The notes: generated by a model not told the origin, from the letters alone. Shown: positions 17,071-26,304, counted from the stretch's first letter. The stretch is DNA of 64,000 bases from Streptomyces sp. NRRL B-1347 (GCF_000720325.1 NZ_JOJM01000046.1:1-64000), one strand, 5' to 3'. A program made the numbers and translations.

Positions 17071-17717
17071 GCCGGTTCCGGCTCCGCGTCGGCAGGGGTC
17101 CGCGCCCCCACCATCCGCAGCACGAGGTCGGCGTACAGCGCGCCGACCTCGTCCGGCGTCCTGCGCCCCTCGACGTTGAACCAGCGGGCCACGTCGATGC
17201 ACAGGGACAGCACGGCGAGGGTGGTGCCGGGGACGTCGGGGACGTCGAACTCGCCCGCGCGCACGCCGTCGTTGATGATCTCGCGCACGGCGGCGTCGGA
17301 CCTGCGGCGCAGCGCCACGATCTCGGTGCGGTGCTCGGGGCCGAGCGCGTCGAGTTCGTACTGCACGACCCGTGCGGTCATGTGGTGCCCGGCGTGCCAG
17401 CGGACGAAGGAGCGCACGGCGTCGGCGAGCCGCTCGGCGGCGCTGCCCCCGCCGTCGGCCGCGCTGCGCAGGATGGCCAGGGCCTTGTCGTGGCCGAGCC
17501 TGCTGATGCGGTGGAGGAGCTCCTCCTTGGTCTTGTAGTGGATGTAGAGCGCGGCCGGGCTCATCCCGGCGCGGCCCGCGATGTCACGGGTCGTCGTGGC
17601 GTGGTAGCCGCGCTCGGCGAAGGCCTCGACCGCGGCGACCAGCAGCCGCCTCGCCGCGTCGGGACTGACCTCGGCCCACGGCTGTTCCTCGCCGAGAGTC
17701 TCCTTCGCCGCGCCCAT
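17061..17717 (-). CDS. TetR family regulator, likely repressor of maoC and itself
   Basis: Encodes 218 residues from the ATG at 17717 (GGAAGGGG upstream; a GTG 15 bp earlier is unlikely). The helix-turn-helix YHATTTRDIAGRAGMSPAAL is at about 40-59, with a TetR_C ligand domain. The 15-mer TGAGCAAGCGCTTAG lies 45 bp before its start and also upstream of maoC, suggesting autoregulation and control of the hydratase. The acyl-CoA dehydrogenase gene directly upstream on the same strand may read through into it. Confidence 0.92.
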   Translation of the reverse strand: MGAAKETLGEEQPWAEVSPDAARRLLVAAVEAFAERGYHATTTRDIAGRAGMSPAALYIHYKTKEELLHRISRLGHDKALAILRSAADGGGSAAERLADAVRSFVRWHAGHHMTARVVQYELDALGPEHRTEIVALRRRSDAAVREIINDGVRAGEFDVPDVPGTTLAVLSLCIDVARWFNVEGRRTPDEVGALYADLVLRMVGARTPADAEPEPAQK

Positions 17718-17761
17718 GCGCACCCCTTCCACCGATCCGGACCGTCACCCTACCCTGAGGG

Positions 17762-17776
17762 TGAGCAAGCGCTTAG
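17762..17776. promoter_or_regulatory. 15-bp operator-like element upstream of tetR
   Basis: TGAGCAAGCGCTTAG, identical to 16564-16578, in the 98-bp gap between the acyl-CoA dehydrogenase stop and the tetR start. Its position is consistent with autorepression. Confidence 0.7.
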
Positions 17777-17815
17777 GCAAGTGGCCCTGCCGCCTCCGGA
17801 GGGCGGAAGGGCCGG

Positions 17816-18970
17816 TCAGAAGGCGGAGACTCCGGTCAGCGCGCGCCCGATCACCAGCTTCTGGATCTGGCTCGTGCCCTCGTAGAGGGTCATCACCCGG
17901 GCGTCGCGCACGAGCTTGCCGACCGGGTACTCGTCGATGTAGCCGTAGCCGCCGAAGACCTGGAGCGCCTGGTTCGCGGCGCGCACGGCGGCCTCCGACG
18001 CGAACAGCTTGGCCTTGGACGACTCGGTGGCGAACGGCAGGCCGCGGTCGACGAGGTCGGCGACCCGCCAGGTGAGCAGCCGGGCCGCGTCCACGTCCAC
18101 GGCGATGTCGCTGAGCAGCTCCTGGACGAGCTGGTGGTGGGCGATGCTCCGGCCGAACTGCTCGCGCTCGGTCGCGTAGGCCACCGCCGCGTCGAGGGCG
18201 GCCTGGGCTATGCCCACGCACCCCGCGGCCACCGACATCCGCCCCTTGGCGAGGGCCGCCATGGCCACCGAGAAGCCCTTGCCCTCGGGGCCGAGCAGCG
18301 CGCCCGCGGGCACCCGGACGTCGTCGAGGACCAGCTCGGCGGTGGCCTGGCCGCGCAGGCCGAGCTTGCCGCGCACGGCCCGGCGGGTCAGCCCTGCCGC
18401 GTCCGTCGGCACGAGGAAGGCGGAGACGCCCTTGTGCCCGGGCGCGTCGTTCGTCCGCGCGAACAGGAGCACGACGTCGGCCCAGGTGCCGTTCGTGATG
18501 AACATCTTGGTGCCGTTGACGACGTACGCGCCGTCGCCGTCGCGGACGGCCCTGGTGGTGAGGTTGCCCGCGTCGGAGCCCGTGCCCGGCTCGGTGAGCC
18601 CGAAGCAGCCCACGGCCGTGCCGGAGGTGAGGCAGGGCAGCCACTGCCGCTTCTGCTCCTCGCTCCCCCAGGCGGCGATGGACTTGGCGACGAGCCCGAG
18701 GGAGACCGAGACGATGCCGCGCACGGAGGAGTCGCCGCGGCCGAGCTCCTCGGTCACCAGGCAGTACGCGAGGTGGTCGCCGCCGCTGCCGCCGTACGCC
18801 TCGTCGATGGTGAGGCCGAGGAAGCCGACGTCGCCGAGCTTGCGCACGATGGCCTTGTCGACGCATTCGGCCCGGTCCCAGGCGGCCGCGTGCGGGGCTA
18901 TCTCGCGCTCGACGAAGTCCTTGGCGAGCCGCCTGACGGCGTCCTGCTCCTCGCTGAGCTCCAGGTTCAT
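17816..18970 (-). CDS. Acyl-CoA dehydrogenase
   Basis: Encodes 384 residues from the ATG at 18970 (GGAGG seven bases upstream; a longer frame to 19006 has no such site). Signature segments are FGLTEPGTGSDAGN (FAD/substrate loop), ATESSKAKLFASEAA, and the C-terminal QVFGGYGYIDEYPVGKLVRDAR with GTSQIQKLVI, typical of short/medium-chain enzymes with the catalytic Glu in YEGTSQIQ. It catalyses FAD-dependent alpha,beta-desaturation of an acyl-CoA. A palindromic operator lies in the short divergent region shared with the next tetR. Confidence 0.93.
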   Translation of the reverse strand: MNLELSEEQDAVRRLAKDFVEREIAPHAAAWDRAECVDKAIVRKLGDVGFLGLTIDEAYGGSGGDHLAYCLVTEELGRGDSSVRGIVSVSLGLVAKSIAAWGSEEQKRQWLPCLTSGTAVGCFGLTEPGTGSDAGNLTTRAVRDGDGAYVVNGTKMFITNGTWADVVLLFARTNDAPGHKGVSAFLVPTDAAGLTRRAVRGKLGLRGQATAELVLDDVRVPAGALLGPEGKGFSVAMAALAKGRMSVAAGCVGIAQAALDAAVAYATEREQFGRSIAHHQLVQELLSDIAVDVDAARLLTWRVADLVDRGLPFATESSKAKLFASEAAVRAANQALQVFGGYGYIDEYPVGKLVRDARVMTLYEGTSQIQKLVIGRALTGVSAF

Positions 18971-18997
18971 CGAAGCCTCCCCGCCCGACGGAGTTTT

Positions 18998-19014
18998 AAT
19001 TAGCACTGCTAGTT
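18998..19014. promoter_or_regulatory. Palindromic TetR-type operator in the ACAD/tetR divergent region
   Basis: AATTAGCACTGCTAGTT is a 17-bp palindrome with one mismatched pair, centred at 19006 between the divergent acyl-CoA dehydrogenase and tetR genes. On the minus strand it begins AAACTAGC, the same eight bases that open the palindrome at 23241-23259 next to the aldehyde dehydrogenase. Confidence 0.65.
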
Positions 19015-19041
19015 TCTGGTGGCAGCCCTACTATGTGCCGC

Positions 19042-19686
19042 ATGGCCCGACCGCGCAAGCCCCTCCTCAGCCGCGACCGCATCGTCGACGCGGCGCGCTC
19101 CCTCGTGGACGCCGAGGGCCTCGCCGCGGTCTCCACCCGCCGCCTCGCCGCCGAACTGGGCGTCAGCGGGCCCTCCCTCTACAACCACTTCGCCACCAAG
19201 GACCAGATCCTGGAAGCGGTGGCGGACTCGGTGAGCGCGCAGGTCGACCTGTCGATGTTCGAGGACGGCCGCGACTGGCGCGCCGCGCTGCACGACTGGG
19301 CCGTCTCCTACCGCGCCGCGCTCACCCGGCATCCGAACATCGTCCCCGTGCTCGCCCGCGGCCCGGGCCGCCGCCCCGCGGGCCTGCGCCTCGCGGACGC
19401 GATGTTCGGCGCCATGGTCGACGCGGGGTGGCCCCCGGCGCAGGCCACCTCGATCGGGGCGCTGATGCGGTACTTCATCATGGGCTCCGCGCTCGGTTCC
19501 TTCGCGGGCGGCTTCGTCGACGACGAGGCGGCGTACGACCCGGCCGACTACCCCCACCTCGGCCAGGCCCATCTGCTCGCGGAGCACCAGGAGCTGGTGG
19601 ACGAGCGGGCCTTCGACGCGGGGCTCGCGGCCCTGCTCGACGGGCTCGCCCTGCAGTACGAGCGGGTGTGCGCCGCCACGGGCTGA
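19042..19686 (+). CDS. TetR family transcriptional regulator
   Basis: Encodes 214 residues from the ATG at 19042; the ATG at 19033 is equally in frame and neither has an obvious ribosome site, so a leaderless or weakly initiated transcript is possible. The helix-turn-helix VSTRRLAAELGVSGPSLYNH is at about 28-47. The TetR_C-like domain carries a long helical ligand region. It probably binds the palindrome at 18998-19014 and perhaps 23241-23259, linking the acyl-CoA dehydrogenase and the aldehyde/alcohol dehydrogenase pair. Confidence 0.9.
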   Translation: MARPRKPLLSRDRIVDAARSLVDAEGLAAVSTRRLAAELGVSGPSLYNHFATKDQILEAVADSVSAQVDLSMFEDGRDWRAALHDWAVSYRAALTRHPNIVPVLARGPGRRPAGLRLADAMFGAMVDAGWPPAQATSIGALMRYFIMGSALGSFAGGFVDDEAAYDPADYPHLGQAHLLAEHQELVDERAFDAGLAALLDGLALQYERVCAATG

Positions 19687-19707
19687 GCCCGCGCCGGACC
19701 TTTCGGC

Positions 19708-19729
19708 CGGGGCCGAACTGTCGGCCCCG
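19708..19729. terminator. 9-bp hairpin between tetR and the EamA gene
   Basis: Positions 19708-19716 and 19721-19729 are perfectly complementary with loop ACTG. The hairpin ends 12 bp before the EamA start codon, so it could terminate tetR transcription or act as an operator/leader element for the exporter. Confidence 0.45.
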
Positions 19730-19741
19730 TACGTTTCGTTC

Positions 19742-20701
19742 ATGACTGTCACTCAAGGCGCGACCGGGACCGCGGCGTCGTCCACAGCGGCCCCGTCCCG
19801 GCGCCCCCAGCTGCTCGCCGCGGGTGCCGCGGCGTTCACCGTGGTCCTGTGGGCCTCCGCGTTCGTGTCCGTGCGCAGCGCGGGCGCCAGTTACGCGCCG
19901 GGGGCGCTCGCGCTGGGGCGGCTGCTCACCGGGGCCCTCGTGCTCGGCCTCATCTGTGTCGTCCGCGGGGAAGGGCTCCCGCCCCGGTCCGCGTGGCGCG
20001 GCATCGCCCTCTCCGGGCTGCTGTGGTTCGGGCTCTACATGGTGGCGCTCAACTGGGGCGAGCAGCAGGTCGACGCGGGCACGGCCGCGCTCCTGGTGAA
20101 CGTCGGGCCGCTCCTCGTGGCGCTCTTCGGCTCCCGGCTCCTCGGCGAGCCGCTGGCGCCGCGGCTGCTCGCGGGCCTCGCCCTCTCGTTCGCGGGCGTG
20201 GTCGCCGTCGGCCTCTCGATGTCGGGGGGCGGCGACGCGTCGCTGCTCGGCGTGGTCCTGTGCCTGGTCGCGGCCCTGGGGTACGCGGTGGGGATCGTCG
20301 CCCAGAAGCCCGCCCTGGGCAGCGCGAGCCCGCTCCAGGTGACGACGTACGGCTGTCTGGTGGGCGCGGTGGCGTGCCTGCCGTTCGCCGGACAGCTCGT
20401 CCACGACGCCGCGCGCGCCCCGGCGTCGGCGACGCTCAACATGCTGTACCTGGGCGTGTTCCCGACCGCGCTCGCCTTCACCACCTGGGCCTACGCCTTG
20501 TCCCGTACGACCGCGACGCGGATGGGCGCGACGACGTACGCGGTGCCCGCCCTCGTGGTGCTGCTGTCGTGGGCGGCCCTGCACGAGGTGCCGGGCGCGG
20601 TGACGCTCGGCGGCGGGGCGCTGTGCCTCGCGGGGGTGGCGGTGTCACGGTCGCGGTCCCGACGCCCCGACAGCGGGGCTGAGTCCCGACAGCGGGGCTG
20701 A
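19742..20701 (+). CDS. EamA family (drug/metabolite) exporter
   Basis: Encodes 319 residues with ten hydrophobic segments arranged as two EamA halves (FTVVLWASAFVSVR start, and a second repeat from about 160). These inner-membrane permeases export amino acids or metabolites; the substrate is unknown. No ribosome binding site precedes the ATG, and the gap to the upstream hairpin is only 12 bp, so a leaderless transcript is plausible. It is convergent with the alcohol dehydrogenase. Confidence 0.9.
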   Translation: MTVTQGATGTAASSTAAPSRRPQLLAAGAAAFTVVLWASAFVSVRSAGASYAPGALALGRLLTGALVLGLICVVRGEGLPPRSAWRGIALSGLLWFGLYMVALNWGEQQVDAGTAALLVNVGPLLVALFGSRLLGEPLAPRLLAGLALSFAGVVAVGLSMSGGGDASLLGVVLCLVAALGYAVGIVAQKPALGSASPLQVTTYGCLVGAVACLPFAGQLVHDAARAPASATLNMLYLGVFPTALAFTTWAYALSRTTATRMGATTYAVPALVVLLSWAALHEVPGAVTLGGGALCLAGVAVSRSRSRRPDSGAESRQRG

Positions 20702-20718
20702 GGTGCCCGACCGCCGCC

Positions 20719-21798
20719 CTAGAACACCACCAGCGCCCGGCCGCCCTTCCCCGCCACCATGTTCTCGAACGCCCCCGGAATGTCCCCCAGGCCGATCCGG
20801 TCCGTCACCATCAGCCCCAGATCGAGCCGCCCGGCCCGTACGTGCTCGGCGATGACCGGCAGGTCCCGTGCCGGGTCCGTGTTGCCGTAGACGCAGCCGG
20901 AGAGGGTGCGGCCCCAGTGGAAGATCTCCAGGGCGTTGAAGGTGACCTGCTGGTCCTTGCCGCCGATGCCGACGACCGTGGTGCGGCCGCCGCGGCGGGT
21001 GGACTCCCAGGCGGTGCGGATGGTGACCGCGCGGCCCACGCACTCCACGGCCACGTCGACGCCGTGGCCGCCGGTGAGTCCGCGCAGCTCACGGGCCGTG
21101 CCGTCGGAGGCGACGACGTAGTCCGTGGCGCCGGCCGCGCGGGCCAGGGCCTCCTTCTCGGGGGACACGTCGACCGCGAGCACCCGGGCCGCCCCGGCGA
21201 TCCGCGCCGCCTGGAGCGCGGCGAGGCCCACCCCGCCGACGCCGAAGACGGCGACCGTCTCGCCCTCGCGGACGCGCGCCGCGTGGTGCACCGCGCCGTA
21301 GCCGGTGAGGACGGCGCAGCCGAGGAGGGCGGCGTCGGCGAGGGGCACGCCCGCGGGCGCGGGCAGGACGCAGGCCGCGGCCACCACCGTCTCCTCCGCG
21401 AACGCGGCCACGTTCAGGCCGGGGTGCAGCTCGGTGCCGTCGGCGCTGCGGGCGTACACGGCGCCCGCGCCGGTGAGCGCGTTGCCGCACAGCCAGACCT
21501 CGCCGAGCCCGCAGGCGTGGCAGTCGCCGCAGGACGGCGCCCAGTTGAGGACCACGCCGTCGCCCGGCGCGACGTGGGTGACGCCCTCGCCCACGGCGAG
21601 CACGGTGCCCGCGCCCTCGTGGCCGAGCACCGCGGGGACCGGTACGCGCATCGTGCCGTTCGTCAGGGACAGGTCGGAGTGGCAGACCCCGGCGGCGGCC
21701 AGGCGCACCCGCACCTGGCCAGGACCCGGGTCGGGCAGCTCGATGTCGGTGATCTCCAGCGGGGAACCGATGGCGGGCAGTACGGCGGCGCGGACCAC
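20719..21798 (-). CDS. Zinc-dependent alcohol dehydrogenase
   Basis: Encodes 359 residues from the GTG at 21798, ten bases after GGAGG. Catalytic zinc residues (GVCHSD, GHEGAG) and the four structural-zinc cysteines (CGDCHACGLGEVWLC) are intact, and the Rossmann motif GVGGVGLAALQAA is present: a class III-like MDR alcohol dehydrogenase using NAD. The gene starts 47 bp after the aldehyde dehydrogenase stop on the same strand, so together they could oxidise an alcohol to an acid in two steps. Confidence 0.92.
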   Translation of the reverse strand: MVRAAVLPAIGSPLEITDIELPDPGPGQVRVRLAAAGVCHSDLSLTNGTMRVPVPAVLGHEGAGTVLAVGEGVTHVAPGDGVVLNWAPSCGDCHACGLGEVWLCGNALTGAGAVYARSADGTELHPGLNVAAFAEETVVAAACVLPAPAGVPLADAALLGCAVLTGYGAVHHAARVREGETVAVFGVGGVGLAALQAARIAGAARVLAVDVSPEKEALARAAGATDYVVASDGTARELRGLTGGHGVDVAVECVGRAVTIRTAWESTRRGGRTTVVGIGGKDQQVTFNALEIFHWGRTLSGCVYGNTDPARDLPVIAEHVRAGRLDLGLMVTDRIGLGDIPGAFENMVAGKGGRALVVF

Positions 21799-21845
21799 GA
21801 TGGCGAATCCTCCAGGGGAGTGGGAAGGGCTTGTCGGAGAGGCGG

Positions 21846-23234
21846 CTAGAACTGGAGCGACTTGGTCTGGAGGTACTCCGCCAGGCCGTGGCGGCCCAGT
21901 TCGCGGCCGACGCCCGACTGCTTGTAGCCGCCGAAGGGGGCGAGCGGGTTGAAGCCGCCGCCGTTGATGTCGACCTGGCCGGTGTCGAGGCGGCGTGCGA
22001 AGGCCACCGCCTCCGCGTCGTCGGCCGCCCACACCGCGCCCGCGAGACCGTACACGGTGCCGTTGGCGATCTCCTCGGCCTCGGCCTCATCCGCGTACCG
22101 GATGAGGGAGACGACCGGGCCGAAGATCTCCTCCTGGGCGATGGTCATCCCGGGAGTGACGTCGGCGAAGACCGTGGGGCTCACGTAGTAGCCGCGCTCG
22201 CGCGGTGCCTCGGGGCCGCCCACCACGAGGCGGGCCCCCTCCGCCACGCCCCGCTCGATGTAGCCGCGCACGCGGTCGCGCTGCTTCTCGCTGACGACGG
22301 GGCCGATGCGCTCGCCGTACTTGCCCGCGGCGCGCGCGGCGAGCTCGACCGCCTCGTCGTAGCGCGAGGTGTGGACGAGCATGCGGGTCCAGGCGCTGCA
22401 CGTCTGGCCCGAGTTGGCCATGACGTTGGCGACGCCGACGTGCACGGCCTTGGCGAGGTCGGCGCTCGGCAGGATGACGTTGGCTGACTTGCCGCCGAGT
22501 TCGAGGGCGACGCGCTTGACGGCCGCGCCCGCGATCGCGCCGATCTTCCTGCCGACCGCCGTGGAGCCGGTGAACGAGACGAGGTCCACGCCCTCGTGCT
22601 CGGCGAGCGCCTGGCCCGCGACCGGGCCGAGCCCTGTGACCAGGTTGAACACCCCCGCGGGCAGGCCCGCGTCGTGCACGATCTCGGCGAACAGCCGCGC
22701 CGTGAGCGGGGTGTCCTCGGCGGGCTTGAGCACCACGGTGCAGCCCGCGGCGAGGGCCGGGGCGACCTTGGCGACGATCTGGTGGAGGGGGTAGTTCCAG
22801 GGGGTGATCGCGCCGACGACGCCCACGGGTTCGGCGTGGACGACGGAGTTGCCCACCTTCTCCTCGAAGGGGTGGGTCGCCGCGAGTTCGGCGTACGAGC
22901 CCGCCACGAGGATCGGCACCCCGGCGTGGACGGCTTCGGCGAACGGCAGCGGGGCGCCCAGTTCGGCGGCGACCGTCTCGGCGATCTCTCCCTTGCGGGC
23001 GACGAGGCCGTCGCGGATCGCGGCGAGCCGCGCGGCGCGCTCCGCGGGCGGGGTCGCCCGCCAGCCGGGGAGCGCCGCGCGCGCGGCCCCGACCGCGGCC
23101 GCGACGTCCTCGGCGGCGGCCGCGGGGACGTGCGCGATGACCTGCTCGTCGGCCGGGTTCACCACCGGGGTGGTGTCCTGGGTGGTGGCGGGGCGCCACT
23201 GCCCCGCGATGTACATGCCGGTGTGGGGCTTCAT
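21846..23234 (-). CDS. NAD(P)-dependent aldehyde dehydrogenase
   Basis: Encodes 462 residues, full ALDH length. Key elements are the cofactor motif [22 protein letters not shown] with the general-base Glu, and [12 protein letters not shown] with the catalytic Cys. The ATG at 23234 has no recognisable ribosome site and lies 7 bp from a palindrome, suggesting a leaderless transcript whose promoter is occluded by a repressor. Forms an operon with the alcohol dehydrogenase. Confidence 0.93.
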   Translation of the reverse strand: MKPHTGMYIAGQWRPATTQDTTPVVNPADEQVIAHVPAAAAEDVAAAVGAARAALPGWRATPPAERAARLAAIRDGLVARKGEIAETVAAELGAPLPFAEAVHAGVPILVAGSYAELAATHPFEEKVGNSVVHAEPVGVVGAITPWNYPLHQIVAKVAPALAAGCTVVLKPAEDTPLTARLFAEIVHDAGLPAGVFNLVTGLGPVAGQALAEHEGVDLVSFTGSTAVGRKIGAIAGAAVKRVALELGGKSANVILPSADLAKAVHVGVANVMANSGQTCSAWTRMLVHTSRYDEAVELAARAAGKYGERIGPVVSEKQRDRVRGYIERGVAEGARLVVGGPEAPRERGYYVSPTVFADVTPGMTIAQEEIFGPVVSLIRYADEAEAEEIANGTVYGLAGAVWAADDAEAVAFARRLDTGQVDINGGGFNPLAPFGGYKQSGVGRELGRHGLAEYLQTKSLQF

Positions 23235-23240
23235 GAGGTC

Positions 23241-23259
23241 AAACTAGCGCCGATAGTTT
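23241..23259. promoter_or_regulatory. 19-bp palindromic operator at the ALDH start
   Basis: AAACTAGCGCCGATAGTTT is palindromic apart from one pair and the centre. It begins 7 bp upstream of the aldehyde dehydrogenase ATG. Its left arm AAACTAGC matches the reverse strand of the 18998-19014 operator, which suggests the same TetR protein binds both. Confidence 0.6.
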
Positions 23260-23468
23260 TCTGCCGCCAGGGGCCGCTTCCGGCGACTCGGAGCCGGGTA
23301 GGACGAGAGGGAGCGGAACGAGCCCGTCCCCCACAGCACCGCGTTGACCTGGAGTTTTGCGCTTATTGCTCACACGTCAACATCTTGTTAACGCTCGAAA
23401 GCGGGTCCTACCGTCATCCGAACCGCCAGACCTGGTGGCAGTTCGATGGTGAACGATAGGTAGCTCCC

Positions 23469-25016
23469 ATGCTGACAATCCTCGGATTCGTCATGATCGC
23501 CACCTTCCTGGTGCTGATCATGATGAAGAAGATGTCGCCCATCGCGGCACTGGTGCTCATCCCCGCGCTGTTCTGCGTCTTCGTAGGCAAGGCCGCCCAC
23601 TTCGGGGACTACGTCCTCGAGGGCGTGGGCAATCTCGCGCCCACGGCCGCGATGCTCATGTTCGCCATCGTGTACTTCGGCGTCATGATCGATGTCGGCC
23701 TCTTCGACCCGATCGTCCGGGGCATCCTGCGGTTCTGCAAGGCGGACCCGATGCGGATCGTCGTCGGCACCGCCGTGCTCGCCGCGATCGTCTCGCTCGA
23801 CGGCGACGGCTCCACCACGTTCATGATCACCGTGTCGGCGATGTACCCGCTGTACAAGCGCCTGAAGATGAGCCTCGTCGTCATGACGGGCGTCGCGGCC
23901 ACCGCCAACGGCGTGATGAACACGCTGCCTTGGGGCGGCCCCACGGCCCGCGCGGCCACCGCCCTCAAGGTCGACGCCAGCGACATCTTCGTCCCGATGA
24001 TCCCCGCGCTCGCGGTCGGCCTCCTCGCCGTCTTCGTCCTCGCGTACGCCCTCGGCCTGCGCGAGCGCAAGCGCCTCGGGGTGCTCTCGCTCGACGAGGT
24101 CCTGGAGAGCGAGACGGTCGCGGGCGAGCCGGTGCTCGTCGGCGCGGGCGGCGACGAGGGCCGGGCAGAGCGGGTCAGCTTCGTGAAGGGCGGGGGCTCG
24201 GCGGGCGGGTCCGGGCGTACCGGTGCCGGTGCGGGCGCTTCCCATGCGGGCGCTTCCAGTGCGGCGGCTTCCGGTACGGCGGCCTCCGGCGCGGCAGCTT
24301 CCAGTGCGGCGGCCTCCGGCGCGGCGTCCGACTCCGCCGGAGACTCCCCTACGGACGACTCCGACGACGACGGCTTCCAGGGCCTCGACCCGAACCGCCC
24401 CACCCTGCGGCCCAAGCTCTACTGGTTCAACGCGGGCCTGACCGTCCTGCTGCTCACCGCCATGATCATGGAGTGGCTGCCGATCCCGGTCCTGTTCCTG
24501 CTCGGCGCGGCCCTGGCCCTGACCGTCAACTTCCCGCACATGCCCGACCAGAAGGCCCGCATCGCCGCGCATGCCGAGAACGTCCTCAACGTCACCGGCA
24601 TGGTCTTCGCCGCCGCCGTCTTCACCGGCGTGCTCACCGGCACCGGCATGGTCGACCACATGGCCGACTGGCTCGTGAACGCCATCCCCGACGGCATGGG
24701 CGGCCAGATGGGCCTGGTCACCGGGCTGCTCTCGATCCCGCTCACGTACTTCATGTCCAACGACGGCTTCTACTTCGGCGTGCTTCCCGTGCTCGCCGAG
24801 GCGGGCAACGCGCACGGCGTCTCCACCATCGAGATCGCCCGCGCCTCCATCGCCGGGCAGGCCCTGCACATGTCGAGCCCGCTCGTGCCCGCCGTGTACG
24901 TCCTCGTCGGCATGGCCAAGGTCGAGTTCGGCGACCACACGCGGTTCACGGTCAAGTGGGCGGTCCTCACCTCGCTCGTGGTGCTTGCCGCCGGGATCCT
25001 GTTCGGCATCATCTGA
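23469..25016 (+). CDS. CitMHS family citrate-metal transporter with low-complexity central loop
   Basis: Encodes 515 residues, about 12 membrane segments in two halves, as in Bacillus CitM/CitH-type transporters that import citrate complexed with divalent metal and protons. Motifs DGDGSTTFMITVSAMYPLY and MSNDGFYFGVLPVLAEAG are characteristic. The cytoplasmic loop joining the halves (about 240-307) holds an unusual Gly/Ala/Ser-rich, then acidic insertion made of short DNA repeats. The 234-bp upstream region contains an AT-rich stretch with TTGTTA and TACCGT spaced 18 bp apart as a possible promoter. Confidence 0.9.
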   Translation: MLTILGFVMIATFLVLIMMKKMSPIAALVLIPALFCVFVGKAAHFGDYVLEGVGNLAPTAAMLMFAIVYFGVMIDVGLFDPIVRGILRFCKADPMRIVVGTAVLAAIVSLDGDGSTTFMITVSAMYPLYKRLKMSLVVMTGVAATANGVMNTLPWGGPTARAATALKVDASDIFVPMIPALAVGLLAVFVLAYALGLRERKRLGVLSLDEVLESETVAGEPVLVGAGGDEGRAERVSFVKGGGSAGGSGRTGAGAGASHAGASSAAASGTAASGAAASSAAASGAASDSAGDSPTDDSDDDGFQGLDPNRPTLRPKLYWFNAGLTVLLLTAMIMEWLPIPVLFLLGAALALTVNFPHMPDQKARIAAHAENVLNVTGMVFAAAVFTGVLTGTGMVDHMADWLVNAIPDGMGGQMGLVTGLLSIPLTYFMSNDGFYFGVLPVLAEAGNAHGVSTIEIARASIAGQALHMSSPLVPAVYVLVGMAKVEFGDHTRFTVKWAVLTSLVVLAAGILFGII

Positions 25017-25024
25017 GCGCACCG

Positions 25025-26260
25025 ATGCCGCGGATACGTCGTCCTCGTACGACCCGGAAGAGCCCGGCCGGGACCTCACCGGCCGGGCGGGCGGCCGGTG
25101 GCAGGGGCTGGCTGCTGCGCCTCGTCATCGCCTTCAGCTGTGCGCAGGGCGCGGTGTCGATGGCGCGGCCCGCCGTCTCCTACCGGGCCCTCTCGCTCGG
25201 CGCCGACGAGCGGGCCATCGGTGTCATCGCGGGCGTGTACGCGCTGCTGCCGCTGTTCGTGGCGGTCCCGCTCGGCCGCCGTACCGACCACGGCCGCTGC
25301 GCGCCGCTGCTGCCGCTGGGCGTCGCGCTGATCGCGGGCGGCTGCGCGCTCAGCGGCACCGCCGGATCGCTCGGCGCGCTCGCCGCGTGGAGCGGGGTGA
25401 TGGGCCTCGGCCACCTCTGCTTCGTCATCGGCGCGCAGTCCATCGTCGCCCGCCGGTCGGCCCCCGCCGAACAGGACCGCAACTTCGGCCACTTCACCAT
25501 CGGCGCCTCCCTCGGCCAGCTGATCGGACCGCTGGCGGCCGGCGCGCTGATCGGCGGCGACACGGGCACCACCAGCGCCCTCGCCCTGGTGGTGGCGGCC
25601 GGGGTGGCGGCGGTGGCCTGCACCTCGCTGTGGCGCGTGGAGCGGCCGCGGGGCGAAGGGCCCGGGCCGCGGGAAGCGGCCGGGGCCGCTCCGGCAGGGG
25701 CCGTTCCCGTGCGGCGCATCCTGGGGGCCCGGGGCGTGCCCGCCGGGATGTTCATCAGCCTCGCCGTGCTGTCCGCCACCGACATCCTCACCGCGTACCT
25801 GCCCGTCATCGGCGAGCACCGGGGCATCGCGCCCGCAACCGTCGGGATCCTGCTCGGCCTGCGCGCGGGCGCGACGATCGCCTGCCGCCTGGTGATGACG
25901 CCCCTCATCCGGCTGCTCGGGCGCCGCGCGCTCACCGCCGTCACCTGCGCCGCCGCCGGGCTCCTGTGCGCCGGGGTCGCGTTGCCGCTGCCCGTCTGGG
26001 CGCTCGGCGTGATGCTCGCGCTGCTCGGGTTCTGCCTCGGCGTCGGCCAGCCCCTGTCGATGACGACGGTGGTCCGGGCGGCGCCCGCCGAGGCCCGCTC
26101 CACCGCCCTCGCCCTGCGCCTCACCGGCAACCGGCTAGGCCAGGTCGCCGCGCCCGCAGGGGCGGGCCTCGTCGCCGGAGTGGCGGGGGCGGCGGCCCCC
26201 TTCGTCACGCTGGGGCTCCTCCTGTGCGTGGCCGCTGGGGCGGCGGTGCGCACCGAGTGA
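25025..26260 (+). CDS. MFS transporter
   Basis: Encodes 411 residues with twelve hydrophobic segments; VPLGRRTDHGR between helices 2 and 3 is the MFS A-motif variant. The ATG lies 8 bp after the citrate transporter stop, so they are probably co-transcribed. The Arg-rich cytoplasmic N-terminus is about 40 residues. Substrate unknown. Confidence 0.88.
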   Translation: MPRIRRPRTTRKSPAGTSPAGRAAGGRGWLLRLVIAFSCAQGAVSMARPAVSYRALSLGADERAIGVIAGVYALLPLFVAVPLGRRTDHGRCAPLLPLGVALIAGGCALSGTAGSLGALAAWSGVMGLGHLCFVIGAQSIVARRSAPAEQDRNFGHFTIGASLGQLIGPLAAGALIGGDTGTTSALALVVAAGVAAVACTSLWRVERPRGEGPGPREAAGAAPAGAVPVRRILGARGVPAGMFISLAVLSATDILTAYLPVIGEHRGIAPATVGILLGLRAGATIACRLVMTPLIRLLGRRALTAVTCAAAGLLCAGVALPLPVWALGVMLALLGFCLGVGQPLSMTTVVRAAPAEARSTALALRLTGNRLGQVAAPAGAGLVAGVAGAAAPFVTLGLLLCVAAGAAVRTE

Positions 26261-26304
26261 CTACCCCGGCCCGCCCGGGGCAGGGCCTAGTGGCCCCGGG
26301 TGCT

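Noticed and set aside
23342..23381. GTTGAC and GTCAAC separated by 28 bp upstream of the citrate transporter
   Set aside because: Six-bp arms with a long spacer are expected by chance.
26264..26281. CCCCGG/CCGGGG hairpin between MFS and molybdopterin genes
   Set aside because: Only 6 bp in very GC-rich DNA; too weak to call a terminator with confidence.
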